Source: Montifringilla adamsi (taxonomy: Eukaryota > Chordata > Aves > Passeriformes > Passeridae). From it: a DNA stretch of 64,000 bases. A program made the position numbers and the translations under genes. Below, piece by piece: positions 13,607 to 25,740 of this stretch (its first letter is position 1; every line of letters starts with the position of its first letter). The stretch spans positions 5,106,020-5,170,019 of the forward strand of contig JAGGNK010007559.1 of assembly GCA_017590115.1 (NCBI GenBank). The letters run 5' to 3'. The notes beneath the pieces were generated by a model. The model was not told the origin of the DNA and made no database searches. It saw only the letters and a program-made list of their open reading frames with translations.

Positions 13607-16149
13607 TTAAAAAGTAGTCTAAAAATCCAAGAAATTCACACATAAGAAATTTTAATCTAATTAGGTCCTTCAAATATCAGATTTCATCTTAAAAAAAGCA
13701 AATAGCTAATAGAAGAGGTGACTTAAAGTATTTAAAACTAGAGTAAAACATAGAGGCTAAGATTTTTAAAATGAAGCTAAAATCAGTGAAAGGCAAATTC
13801 CTTCAGGATCCTTTTCATTTTAGTCTGATCCAGACAAAAAAAATCTTAGTTTTCTTTTTTAATAGTGCATTTAATTATCACTTACAGAAGATGTCTATTT
13901 TTTGATTTGTATTTAGTAAAATAATCCTTTGTTCCTTACTGTTCCCATGGAAAGAAAAATTAGGTTTGTATTGTTTTCCACTTGAGATTGGTCTCAAATG
14001 AAGAATCTGGTGTGTGGTTCAAAAGTGGTCAAAATTCTGGTTTGCCTTAAAAAGCAGTAAACACTGCAGAAAATCAAACCTGTTTTCAGAATGGAAACCC
14101 TTCTTTGGGTGTCTAGAAAATGGCCACTGACAAGGCAAAAGAGAATGAGCCGGTCTAATTCCAAGTAGAAGTATGATTATTTGAGCTTCTCATAGTAGGA
14201 AAAAGTCACTACAACTTGCCCAGAGTTAAAATAAGAGTGATTTCATGCCAAAATATGACCCAAGGCCTTGATCATCTTGACTGTCCTTTGTGAAAAACAA
14301 TTGACATTTCTACAGTGCTTTGAAGAAAAACAGTGTCACTGCTGGCACAATTTATCCCCAGAGAACAGGCTGTACCCTACTTCCCTTTCAGCTGCTGATC
14401 AGCCTGTCTGCAATAAAAACACCCTCTCCAAAATACTGGGAGAGGTCCCTGTCTCCACACAGGCACAGTGTGAATCCCACACTGCTGGTGAAGACTGAGT
14501 TCCTTACCCAGGTTCTTAAATCCAGATGCCTAAAATCAAATACCTCATCCAAGACCTGACTCCAGGCCTAAGTAGAGGTTTTAACCTAAAGGTAAAGGAC
14601 AGACAACAAATCCAACCACATCAGTCTTACTCAACTCAGGTCCAAGATTTGAAATGGGAAAACAACATGATATATTCCATATGCTACCCATTATTCTCTT
14701 AGAATCTCAATACTTCCCAGAATTATTCCCCCCACCCACCCCCCAGCAGTAATCAGAACAGCACTGTAGCCCAGAGTTTGGGGAAGATGCAGATGTTGTA
14801 GTAAAACAACCCAAAGTGAGAGAAGCAGAAACACCAAGGGAAGAGACATCAAGAAGGGCTTTGCATCATTCCATCCAATTTTCATTGTAAAAATGTAAAC
14901 TTAGGTCTCAAGAGTCTTATTAGGCAAGCTCAGCAAATAGGAAGCTTGAGCAAATGAGCTTCACTTTTGCTGGCTGAGATTGTTTTGGCATCTGGAAATA
15001 TGCTTTGGATGATTGGAACATGGCTGGGAATTTGAATACTTTTTTTTCCCCCCAGTCTTGTAATAACCTCCTTGAGAGATGTCTTCAGACTGTTGCATTT
15101 ATATTACTGGCCTCAGATCATTTACATCTAATCTTCCAGTGCTGTTAACAAAAGCTGGGCTAGCATGTGCAAATATAAATAACTTGTTTTTTAATGTGAA
15201 ATCCCAGTTTAACTACATTACAGACTTCAAAGCAGGTTTAACATCAGCAGTGTCTGCCACACTGGTTATTAAACTGCTTTCTGTAAGAGTTATAGCTTTA
15301 ATTTATTCATCTGTTTTGGCTGCAGCAAAGCCCTGTTTCCCCCTTTCATGCACTGAAATACTTTTTGAAAGAAACTATTTCAAAAGTGAGGTGTAAGCCA
15401 GCAGAAAGAGGAGTTGGTAGAAGAAAGTATCAGTGGATGTCCTTGTGCCTCACCTGGTCCCTGTGATCTCAGAGGGGCTGGGTTCAGGTGTCCTGTTCCA
15501 TCTCTGACAAAGGAAGTTCCCTGCACACTGTTCACTCAGCACCATCACATCCTGGCACAGAGTTCTGGGGCAAAGCAGCTCAGGAAAAGTCATCTGGGTG
15601 CAGGAATCCCAGTGTGGGAGTCCTTTCCACAGCTCCCAAAACAGGCTGCGGGGCTGCACAATATCCACAGGACACCAGAACAAGAGACCCACTTGGGTAT
15701 CTTCCAAAGACTGACTCGCTTGGACAGCTACAGACAAAGAAATAGCAGTGGAGAGGGAAGTGAGGGAAAGAAAAAGAAGAAAAACGTGCTCCCGTTGTTT
15801 CAATCTTTATTATATTCTTTTGATAAGTGCCCCTTGCCCTCCAGAAGTTGGATTTGCCATTACATAAAGTGGAAAGGAAAGCAAGAGAATTATGTGAAAT
15901 TCACTAGATTTTTTTTCAATAAGAGAGCAAAAGGGAAAATCCAAAACAATTCACGTTCATGTTTCTCAAATTTAAAATTTCAATAATTGTGTATTTTTCA
16001 ATATTCAATTATACATCATCTCATTGGAAATCAAAATAAAATACAAAACTGTTTCTTGCTGTCCATAGGAAACAGATCCACCTACCTAAGGTTTTTTAAA
16101 ACCTTATTAAAAAAATACAGTGGAAGACTGAATAGAGAAAATATTACAG
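13607..16149. other. Non-coding stretch, nothing recognised
   Basis: No gene supported. A 190-codon plus-strand frame at 15414-15986 is one of the longest in the window, but it has no family resemblance, overlaps open frames on the other strand, and ends in low-complexity lysine codons. Confidence 0.55.
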
Positions 16150-16864
16150 TGCCGGGAGCAAAGGATCTTCCCGACCATGTGCTCATCCACACAATGAAGG
16201 TTTCGCCTTTTATTAGGAAAATTAATCCACAAACATCAGAGGTTTAAGTCCAAAAAGGAGACAGAGGAGTCCTTTTATTTTATCTGCGTAAAGGGAATGG
16301 CCATGGGGCATTCCCCTGAGGTCTCTCACATTTTTGGAGGATGCAGCCTCCTTTTTATCCTAATTTCCCAGCAGCATTTCCCTTCTCTCTTTCCCCATTT
16401 CTGAGGTACTTGAGAGGTACAGACTTCCCGATACACCTGATACCAGAGATTTCCCTCTAATGTATAACCCTCCCTTTTAATTCTTACGGAATTTAGGGGT
16501 TTCTCTTCCCCATTGTTTCTATCATCTTTCAATGTCTAATTTCCTTTATCAGCAAACCTAAAGTTCATTTGCAAAGGCAAATATCTTTTTCCATTCATCA
16601 ATCAGTGGAATCCTTCCCATTGTTTCTTTTATCTCCCAGTGCTAATTTTATCTACCAGCAGACCCACAGCTTGCTTGTAAAGACAAATCTGCTCTTCCTC
16701 TCACTTGTAACACTTTAGCCCCTCTCAAAGTTCTGTCCATCGACTCCTGTGCTGTCCAGTGGTGGAGTTCACTTTCTTACATCTTGCTTGGAGGTCAGGT
16801 GCTGCCATGGCAACCAGCCCACCCTCCCAAATGCCCTGACTACCAAGGGCATCCCGTGATAACA
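16150..16864 (-). mobile_element. Solo-LTR-like endogenous retrovirus element, minus strand
   Basis: Read on the minus strand, the segment starts TGTTATCACGGG and ends CCCGGCA, giving the TG...CA ends expected of an LTR. A TATA-like ATAAAAAGG lies near 16350 and AATAAA-type poly-A signals at 16206-16212 and 16272-16278. The same sequence blocks recur in the opposite orientation at 32.66-33.12 kb, which shows directly that it is a repeat family. A 7-bp direct repeat ACAGTGC occurs at both ends (16146-16152 and 16862-16868) but overlaps the proposed termini, so it is not a clean target duplication. The upstream (U3) part carries an internal duplication of about 108 bp. I see no gag, pol or env coding next to it, so a solo LTR is the simplest reading. 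Bounds are approximate. Confidence 0.7.
16508..16700 (-). repeat. Imperfect tandem duplication inside the LTR
   Basis: Two similar blocks begin at about 16508 and 16616, a period of about 108 bp. Each starts with a CCCATTGTTTCT block, then a stretch resembling TTTATC-AGCA-ACC, then a TTTGCAAAGGCAAAT-like block (TTGTAAAGACAAAT in the second). The copies differ at many positions, so the duplication is old or belongs to the family consensus. Repeats in U3 regions of LTRs often act as enhancer repeats, but function here is inference. Confidence 0.7.
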
Positions 16865-18070
16865 GTGCAAGGGGAGTAAAACATAACTATAAATCTATAA
16901 AACTTCTCTTAACATATACATAATATTTGCCTTTTAATTGTGAGAGTCAACCATCGCATTGCTCATCTATCCGAAATCAGAAATATTAAGAAACCATATT
17001 TTGAATGGATAATTTCAGGGAAAAACCACTGGATGATACATTCCTGGTGCTCACTGCAAAGCTTCCCTGCCCTTTGGAAAGTGGTGGTTTATTGTAACAT
17101 GTAGGTTTCCATGGCAAACATCTTATTTCAATATAAACAGGGTAGGCTAAAAATGTATCTGCTAGCAGCAGTTAATGCCCAAAGGCTGTGGAGATCACCC
17201 TCCTCATTTCAAATTAGTCACAGCTATTTATTATAAACAGATGTTAGAATGGATGCAGAATTGTAAACTCCTTAAATTAGTATCTCATCTACATTCAGCA
17301 GGGCACAAAAGCTGAGGAATTCACTGCATTATGCAAATATGCAATTTTTTCCAAATGTATTCCACCTTCTTCTGAATAATTCCCATGAATGTTTACTTAA
17401 TGTGGCAAACTGCATGAGCAGAAGCAACTTAATTATATTATTTTGTACAAATCTCCACCTTGTTACTGCCTGCATCTGCTTTGCTGTCATAATATTAATG
17501 CAGGGTAACTGAGCAATAACAAAAGTGTGGGGTGCTCCACAGGAAGTGGACAGTGACGATGGAGCAAGAACTTTCCTGTTTAACACAGATTATTTTCGAG
17601 GGTTGAAAGGGAGGAAAAAGCCCCAGAGGGTCATAAGTGACATTCATGCACTGCCTTGTCCTTCACTTATTTTGGAAAATGCACACACAAAATTAAATGA
17701 TTAATTTAGCTTCGTGTGTCTCAAAAAAAAAAAAAAATACAATTCTCTTTCCCTATTCTTGTGTATGGGGCAACCACAGTTTGTAAAAGCCAACACAGCA
17801 AATTGGTTATGGAGCCATTATTAAAATACAGACCTTCCCATTGTGAGGTCAGCATCACACCAATTGATCTATGTCACATTCCACAGGTAACAATTCTGCA
17901 TTTTATTTCTGTTTGTAAAATACCAGAGAAATAAAGATCTGCTCAATTTAGGCTAATTTCTCTCTCAGAGATTTTCATTTACATCTTCAAAAATCCCGGA
18001 AAACACTTTAAATTTGCACTTTTGCACACAAAAAAACCCCACAGCAGGCAGAGTGATTACATGCAGATTT
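16865..18070. other. Non-coding stretch, A15 run at 17723
   Basis: No gene recognised. A run of 15 A residues lies at 17723-17737. The octamer ATGCAAAT at 17331-17338 is followed at once by ATGCAATT, in AT-rich DNA that could be regulatory. Nothing else is supported. Confidence 0.5.
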
Positions 18071-18222
18071 AAAAAAGACAAAACCCCAAAACCATGACCA
18101 CCAACAACCAAACAAACAAACCAAAACAAAACAAAAAAACCACAAACAAACAAAAAAAACCCCAAAAAACAAACAAACAAACAAAAAAAAACCCACAAAA
18201 AACCAACGACAACCAACAAAAA
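18071..18222. repeat. Long A/C-rich tract with a 111-bp A/C-only core
   Basis: Bases 18097-18207 contain only A and C without interruption (111 bp), mostly AAAC units and AAAACCCC-like blocks. The flanks continue the bias with a few G and T. On the minus strand this is a G/T tract, which explains the long frames there rich in Phe, Val, Leu, Cys, Gly and Trp. Those frames are composition artefacts, not genes. Confidence 0.9.
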
Positions 18223-18774
18223 GGAGCTTCCACAACTCTCCAAGACATAAACAGCAGCTAAGTCCTTTTAGCTTCATGGATGAATGGCTAAATTGGTTTG
18301 GGAAGTCAGCAGTTCAAGAATTAATTGAGGATAGTTTCCAGTTTACTCTTCAAAAGTTGTCTTCCTTTTTAATCATCACAGCGCTCACAGACTTGTTTTT
18401 CCCTTGCCACTTTCTTCACCAACCTGGAAAGCTTTGCTTGTTGATAAAAAGCCACATTCTGCTTCTCTCCAGCTGAAATACTGGCATTTCTGAGCAGAGC
18501 AGCACCATCCTGGGGAACTGAGCAAGAGACAGATGAGACAGCACAAACTAAAAAGGTGATTTTTGCTCCACTTCCAGTTCTGGGGCATCTGTTCATTGCT
18601 GGAAACAATGGACACCAGTGGTGGAAAAGGACCAAGAAATCAAGCAGAATATTTAATGAAGGAGCCATTTTCAAGCAACAAATTTATCCCAGCAATCAAG
18701 ACTGCAGGATGGAAATAAGATAATGAAGGAAATAGTTGGAGAGATGAGACAGACAAGTAACCTGAGAAAAGGCT

Positions 18775-19120
18775 CTCAATGTGTGTTATTTTGTTAGCGC
18801 ATTTCATCATCAAAGAGACAAAAAAAGTGAAATTAGGCTCATAATCATCATTGGCCTTTGCACAGAGTAAGATTTAGTGGGCATGTAAATGCATGGTTGA
18901 TTACTTTTATTTTTTAATCTGCCGTTACTACTGTCAACATTTCAGCTCGTTTGTGCTCCTGTCTGACAGCAGTACCTAGAGCTGGTCAAACGCTGCCAAA
19001 CTCTGTTTACAGAACGGGTTCATGAATTCTGAGCAGCTGTTTGGTTCAGCCGTGTTTGTGCCCTGTGTTGTTCATGAATATTCAAGAAAACATGTTTTGT
19101 TTGTACAAATGGTTGGGGAG
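18775..19120. promoter_or_regulatory. Candidate conserved non-coding element
   Basis: Non-repetitive, non-coding sequence with a mix resembling vertebrate developmental enhancers: isolated CpG, TAAT- and ATTA-type homeodomain cores, GATTA, a CATGAAT-type repeat near 19020-19080, and balanced composition without simple repeats. This is an impression from composition and motifs only. Conservation cannot be judged from one sequence, and the limits are arbitrary. Confidence 0.22.
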
Positions 19121-20619
19121 TGGCATTTTCTGTATGAATATATTCTCAGGCAAACAGATATTCCTGGGGGAGCCAGAGTGTTTACTAATTCACCACTAAC
19201 TCCTTGTTTAAAAGTTTGGGGCATTTAGTCAGAAATCAGAAACACTGTGACCTGACTCAATTAACCAGCTGCATGCCACCACACAGAAGAAGCAAACAGT
19301 AAAAAGGGAACAAAACTTAGGTATGGTACGTATAGATTTGAGCAAAAAAGCCTTTTGTGAACAGAATAAGTGAACTAAACAGTGGCTACTGGTCCAAATG
19401 GATGAACAGCCTGGTACTCATGATGCATCTCAATTTGAAGTAAGGTAACCATTGTTGTTAGCATATTTAAGAAGGGAAAAAAACCAAAACCAAGCTAGGC
19501 TAGCAGATGTTCTCCTTAAAACTCCTGTCTTAAACGAATCTATTTTTGGGTTACATATGGCACAGGAATCTCTTTTTTCTTTAATGTTTCTTCCAGCAGA
19601 AAAAGCAGATAAATGATGTATCAATGAATCTCGCTTAAAGATGAGTCAGCTGTAAAAAATGTGGGCACGAGTGCCAAGCATGGAGCAGACAGGGAATGGT
19701 GTGGGATTGGGATATGCTGCCTGGCCTGTGCTGTGTTTACCAAGTCACAAACACCTTCTGGCTGTTCTGAGAGTTAAAGCACTCAGCCAGGATGAACATA
19801 TTGGGAGTTTGGTTTGGGGAGGATCCCATGGAGCTTCAGACAAGAACCTCAGGAGTTCGAAAACAGAGGTTAGGATGTGCCTGAATGTGTAGGATTCCTC
19901 CATGAGTTTTTGTATGTGGGAAGCTGGACTTGGGAAAGAGAGAGACAAAACACACACTGGGGCTATTAATTATATAGATACATTGATCAATAGCAAATGA
20001 ATTTTTGTATTTTTCTATAAACACAAAGGAAGTGGCACAGTGATGCAAGTCAAACGTCAGGGAGCAGCAACACACAGACCTGACACTGGCTGGGGTGGCT
20101 CCTTCCTTTAGGTAAAACCTGTAGGTTTTATTTCCTATGATTTCAGGAAACACTCCAAAAACTGACCTTAGCACGTTAATCTGTTGCTAAGAAGCAAATG
20201 AGTGCATATAGTCATGTCCACTGCTCTCCTTGCTTTTCTCCACAGTGTGCAAAGTTTCTGGAGATTTTGGGTAATGACAGAAAGGAGCAAAACCCACATT
20301 ACATCATTTTTAGAACTGCACCAATTTATCATCACATAAACATTATTATCTCAGTGTTGCTCAACTTGTAATGATTTTGAAAATTACTGCTTTTAAGATA
20401 CTAATCAGGTTTTTAAGGAAGTAGAATTAACTACACAAAACATATCTGGTACAGTAATGTAAAGCCTTTCTTGCCCCACAAAGCCCTTTTCTATTTCCCT
20501 TCCTTTATGTGAGCAGCTGTACATTGTGATATCCTCCTGGCCAAAGGGAAACTTCGAAGAGCATTACACAGCTCTGCAGAAAACCCTCCTGCTGGCACAT
20601 ATCTGACTTGTAATACACC

Positions 20620-20770
20620 CAGCTAAAAATTATCTGACAGAAGTTAATTAATATTCTAGCTTCTGCAATTAGATAATGTTATTCACACCTAGGGACTCAA
20701 AAGCGCATACATATTGAGCAGAAATTAATATTTATGCTTATAAGCATAATTATTCTGAAACATGAAAAAA
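20620..20770. promoter_or_regulatory. TAAT-rich candidate regulatory segment with palindrome
   Basis: Dense ATTA/TAAT cores (for example GTTAATTAATATT near 20643, CAATTAGATAAT near 20667, GAAATTAATATT near 20721) surround an 18-bp perfect palindrome at 20732-20749. Such clustering is typical of homeodomain or POU enhancers but also occurs by chance in AT-rich DNA. No direct evidence of function. Confidence 0.22.
20732..20749. repeat. 18-bp perfect palindrome
   Basis: TTATGCTTATAAGCATAA equals its own reverse complement across all 18 bases with no spacer. The palindrome stops because both flanking bases are T. Each half holds a TATGC-type core that could accept a POU-type factor. Factor binding is inference. 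Confidence 0.9.
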
Positions 20771-21148
20771 AGATAAGAAGATATTATTTGATTATTGACC
20801 TAACAAGACCCAACTCAAAAGCTAACTACTTCACATATTTCAGGGCATGGACTTAATTTATGAGGAGGATGGGATTTACCATCTCATATTATAAACCAGA
20901 CAATTTAGTTTAAGTGTTGTTCAAAATGCCCCACCCTTTAAAGCATAGAAAGTATTTCAGCCTCAGAAATGATAAGTATTCCTCCTCAGGGCAGACACTT
21001 TTATTAGGTTATTCCTTCCCAGGCACTCATCTTGGACAATTTCACCCATTTACAATAGACTTATTTTTCTGGGGTGGTGTTAACTTCATGCTACTGCAGT
21101 AGGGAGCAAAGATTTTCTCATTCCCCTTTTTCTACTGTCAGGAGAGGA

Positions 21149-21202
21149 GAACAGAGCCATTCCTGCCAGGAAAGAAGAACAGAACCATTCCTGCCTGGAA
21201 GT
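21149..21202. repeat. Short direct duplication, 28-bp period
   Basis: The block GAACAGAGCCATTCCTGCC at 21149 recurs as GAACAGAACCATTCCTGCC at 21177, giving two adjacent units of 28 bp with one mismatch in this core. It is a local tandem duplication with no sign of coding. Confidence 0.8.
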
Positions 21203-24200
21203 CCTGCACCCCCAAATTCAACCCTGGCTGACCAAAAATCCTGCCTAGTGGGGCTTTTGGTGCTCTTTGCAAACTTTCTGTTGTGGGAAACACTGTCAAA
21301 GGATAACAAGACTCTTTTGAGGAGTTGAGGAGGCCACCAGGAAATCAATCCTTCAGCCCCAATGTGGTTTCTCCTCTTTCAGCCACCCTCCCCCTGTTCC
21401 ACTGCAACAACTGGATGCTTCACCTGTGACAAGATCCAGCTTGGAATTTTTGTTAGCACCCTGTCCAAAACAAGGCCGACAGAAAGGGACAGCAAGAAGC
21501 TTTGTGAACAGCAATGAAAACACAAAGTACTGGCACAGCCCTGGCTACAGAGCACAGGGACTGCCCTCGAGCAGCAGTGACACAGAGGGAGAGCTCTGGC
21601 CCTGCACCTTGTCCAATTGCAGGCTCTCCCTGCAGCTGAATTCTTCCTAACATCTCTGTGCTGGTTATTTGACAGTAGAAAAGGGTCTGAACTTTCCATA
21701 AAGCCCCTTCTTCAAAAGAGTGCTCTCAGTGACTTCACCCCGCCACCTCCTCCTGTGACATGCCCAGCAGCTGATTGCCTCTGAGACACGTTCTGCCAGC
21801 TGGGCTGGACCTACTCAATGTACTCAAATCATGGAGGAGAGGAGTGGGGGATGAAGGAAAAGACAAGTATTGGTCCTTTAGGAAATAAGGCTAAAAATGG
21901 AACTCTTGCCATAATAGGAAGAAATAGATTTTCTACTCTTGTAGTAAACAAAAGTCTCACAGGATGAAGAATAGCAGTATCAATTTCTATTTTAACAAAT
22001 TCAGTTTCAGGAGATTTAATTTTTTATCCAAAGACACACCAGAGAAAATTAAAAGTCATTGATCTTGTTCACCTATCTCCCTTTCTTTCCCCCACCGCCC
22101 CATCCCAGTTTCACATTTCAAGCACTTACTGGGAGAACTAAACAGCCATGAAGGCAGCACAAGAAACCACTGCTCTGACAGCATCTTATTTCCTAAAAGG
22201 AAACCTATGAAAGAAACCTTTGATAGGCAACAGAGCACCCACCTCCCAGCCCCCAAAGCTTTCATCGTTTTGGGAAAGTTGTGGCCCTGCACCGTTCTCA
22301 CCCCCTTTAACTCCAGAATTCACACAGGTGAGGACCCAGATTTATTCCCCAGGGCCTCCTGGGTCATATTATTTAGTTTGGTCTTGTTACCAACTTATGG
22401 CAGATAAGAGGGTTGAGGATTTCTTTTTAGTCTTTCTCAACTGACTCATTCTGAAGAAAAATAATTATTTGTTTCTCTCATCTTTTTTATGAGTTGCTCA
22501 AAAGAGGGATGGCTTTCAGCTTTTTTAAGTTAAAAAGTAGCAGAAAAGAGGAAGGTTGTCCCACTTTTCCAACCAAAAATCAGACTGGTTTAAGCACTAC
22601 TACAAATTTAGAGGACCCAGCCCTAGAAGAGAAATATTTTCAATTCCATCTCTTGAATCGCTCAGGAATGCAGTTTTAATAGTTTCTTTCTAAAGTTACT
22701 TTATCAAAAAGAAGGGTTGTTGTTATGGAATATCTGCTCATTTAGGTAACTGCTTTGTGTACATTTCTTTTTTTGTTTTTCCTCTGTCCCAAACAGAAAC
22801 CTCAATTACAGCACTTAACATTTGGGCAAGATCTCAGATTATCTGGAATACATATCCTTAGAGAAATAGCTGTGCATAATGAAGTTCATGACAATACTGG
22901 AAAAACATCATCCAGATGAGTAAGCTTTTACATTTTGTGGTATTTTTAATCTCCCCCTACTTGTTCCTATAAACATGTCAAGATTTTCCTTTATCAGATA
23001 AGAGAGAAAATGGGCCAGGTTGCTGATAAATTCCTTACACAGCAAGTTGGTGATAAAAACGGAACAAGAAAAGTCTGAGGAACAGATTTTTTTCTTGGAA
23101 ACTGATCTGGATCATATTAGACCCAGATGATTCCATATGAACCTGAGAAACTCCTGTGATGCCATCAAATCAAATTATTCCAGCATCTGGCAAAAACAAC
23201 CAAAAAAGGAAGCCTTATATACAGTCCAAGTGAAGAAGAGGATGATGGGCAATGTTTGTTCTGCCTTTTACAGTTGGATTTTTATTGAGGGCAGTTCACG
23301 GGGAGATCCTGTGAGGCAAACAGCAGAGTGTTTTTAAACTTGTAGCTGAAAGAGAATTCCAGTTGCATATTTGCCCCAGAAAGCTTTAGGGATTCTTGCA
23401 CCAGCCTAAAATTATTCTATTTTCTGTTACTCTGAATATATTATTTTGAATATATTCCACTGCAAAGGTGAAATGTTTCATTTTGCAGCTAGATAGTAGG
23501 GAAAGCATCACGTTAATTCATGGCTAAAAGTGAATATAAAATTCTAGTTGAGATTAAAAGTTACATTTTTTTTGGTACTAAATTAGTACTAAATATTGCC
23601 AGAATATGGCTGGAAAGTATTTGCATATTCAGGAGAAGGCTATGTAAGGCCACAACAACTAACTGAAATAGCAAATATGTCATATGAAAATACAAGGAAT
23701 ATGTTATAAACCTAAAAAGTAGTACCAGGAGCATGGAAATCACTAGTTTGTAACCAAACAGATGATTGAGGAACCCCAAAGCTTTCTTCTATTGTCTGAA
23801 AAGCAATGTTGAGAAGTGGTTTAAATTGTGAAAAGTATTAGGTAGAAATCCATAAGACTGTTCCATAGAGCTGTTCAAATGAAACAAAATGGATAAAATA
23901 TTAGCAAGTTTTTTTTCCACCTACAGCTTATCTGCAAGGGGAAGTTAAGGCTCAACATTTACTACAGCTAAAAATATGAAAGTTACAAATAGCATAGCAC
24001 CACATAAATCCAGGAAGAATGGACAGGTGCAACTAAAGTTTAAAAACCCAAGTCTGCCCTCATGGAGATCCTGTGAGAAGGAGGGATACTAAGCAGGAGA
24101 ATTTTCTGGGTCATGATGGAGTCACACAATTTAGAATTAATTATTTATATTTATTTATATATAAAAAAAAATTGCCTTCTATTTCCCCATGTTACGAGGC

Positions 24201-25012
24201 AGCAGCTTCTGTCTTTTGTCTCAGGGATGTGCTGTCATGCAGATGCAGCTTCCCAAGGATCTTTTTGATACAGAGGTTACATTGACTTCAGTAGGAGTTG
24301 GGTTCTTAAATTCAGCTGTATCCAGGCCTGAGGCAGAAAGGACTTCCTATCCTTTGGGCAGAGGCATGTGCGGGCTTGTTGGACAGAGCAGCGCAGAGCA
24401 CACCATCCAGTGAAGCTCAAAGTGCTGCTTTGCATGCAGGAGTCATACAGAAGAACTGGGAGAGAAAATCTGTAAAAAATTTATCAAAAGTGTTGAAAAA
24501 TCCCTCTCTTGAGTGAGGCTGGGCTGCTCGCCTCTCTCCTCACTGAGGGCGAGTTGGTAGAGAAATGAACAAATATAATCTGTTTTATCTTGGGGTTGGC
24601 TTTCCCCCTCCCCAGCACTGCAGTGTTTTAGTGACAAAATAAAAACCAAATCAAAGAGAAGACAGTCATCCATGCAGCCCTAGCTTGAGGACAGGTTTGA
24701 TGGCCCTCTGAGGAAAAAGACCCCAAAGAATGAGTATTCTGATATTTTTGTGACAGTCTCTCTGTGGCACTTCCTCCACTGCTCATCCACAGACGAGCAG
24801 GGGATGGCCATGGGGCACTGGCAGGACCCTGAGCATGAAGGAGAATCCTCCTTGGAGAAACCTCCTGAGGGCTGATAGTCCTGCTGGCCCCACTGCTGCC
24901 CTCATGCAGATTCCACTGGGGTGTGCCCGGCGGGCTGCAATGGTCCGGAGAGCTCAGTCCTCTCCGAGTTCCCAAGCAGCTCCCAGCCACAGGCAACCTT
25001 AGCAAGATCAAG

Positions 25013-25390
25013 TGATATCAGCTCTTAGTGATTATCAGCTTTTTGAGATTTCAGCTCTTTAGCTTGCTAGCTGCTGGGCAGATGCAGGGAGAGAGAGGAG
25101 AAGGCCGTGTGAGGTTCTGAAGAGATTCTTTATTGGGGTCTTCCATGAAAGTTCTCAGTGACAGCTCTTCTGCTGAACTGGGCAGAAGTAGGGGTTTATA
25201 TAGGGTACAGGGGTTTTGGAAACTGTCCAATAGTAAGGGTCAAGGGAAAGTGACCTATAGGCTTACAGAGAGATAAGCAGGGTCCGAAGGTGGAAGAGAG
25301 GGACTTCTAAGGCCCAGTCATCATGACTTGGCATTTCTTATCTCAGGCTTCTGGCCTCCAAGGAGCCTTGCAGGCCCTGGGCCTGCTACA
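25013..25390 (-). mobile_element. Solo-LTR-like endogenous retrovirus element, minus strand
   Basis: On the minus strand the segment starts TGTAGCAGGCCC and ends GCTGATATCA, giving TG...CA termini. It has promoter order typical of an LTR: an ATTGG (reverse CCAAT) motif, a TATA box CTATATAAA at about 25196-25204, and a poly-A signal AATAAAG at about 25128-25134, roughly 65 bp downstream, implying a short R region. The flanks (AAG on the left, CTGCCCC on the right) show no matching target duplication, so one edge may be off or the site is old. No retroviral coding sequence is visible beside it. A CR1-like tail follows 130 bp to the right. It is a different family from the LTRs at 16 and 33 kb. 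Confidence 0.68.
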
Positions 25391-25654
25391 CTGCCCCAGT
25401 CCAAGCCCTTGCCAGGCTTGGGGTGTTGTTGGATGGCTCCAGTGTTTCAGGAGACTTTTTAGGTCCACTCAGTTCTTTCAGGGTTGCCTGACTGAGGCAC
25501 CAGTGGGAAGAAGCACCTCACCTACAAGTGAGGGCTTGGCCATGGAGAAGCCTTGAACGAGCTGATTCTTTCTGGCAGTGGAAGGAAATGAGAACAGCCT
25601 GTGTGATGCCTGACCCTTTACAATGTGGGTGCTGGCTGGACGGGCAAAAGTTGT

Positions 25655-25740
25655 CCTTGATGATCTTGAAGGTGTTTTTCAACTGTAATGATTCTGTGAT
25701 TCTATTCTTTTGCACCTTAATGATTCCATGATTCTGTTCA
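25655..25740 (+). mobile_element. Degraded CR1 LINE 3' tail
   Basis: The sequence GATGATCTTGAAGGTGTTTT, then CAACTGTAATGATTCTGTGATTC, resembles the known 3' end of avian CR1 elements, which end in short direct repeats of an ATTCTATG-type motif. Here the tail motif appears in variant forms at about 25688-25704 and 25718-25735. The upstream part from about 25.52 kb may belong to the same element but is too diverged to be sure. Confidence 0.55.

Larger units (their letters stand above)
18223..25012. other. Long stretch without recognised genes or transposons
   Basis: Nearly 7 kb with no repeat family I can name and no coding region I can support. It holds two candidate regulatory segments (18.78-19.12 and 20.62-20.77 kb), a short 28-bp-period duplication near 21.15 kb, and scattered open frames of at most 127 codons. 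The 24.63-25.01 kb part is GC-richer and abuts the next LTR, but I do not recognise it. Confidence 0.5.

Noticed and set aside
15414..15986. 190-codon open frame, plus strand
   Set aside because: No family resemblance; contains a lysine run from an A-rich stretch and overlaps a 117-codon frame on the other strand. Treated as chance.
17965..18277. Minus-strand frames rich in Phe, Val, Leu, Cys and Gly that look like a membrane protein
   Set aside because: They are produced entirely by the A/C-rich tract at 18071-18222 read as G/T codons.
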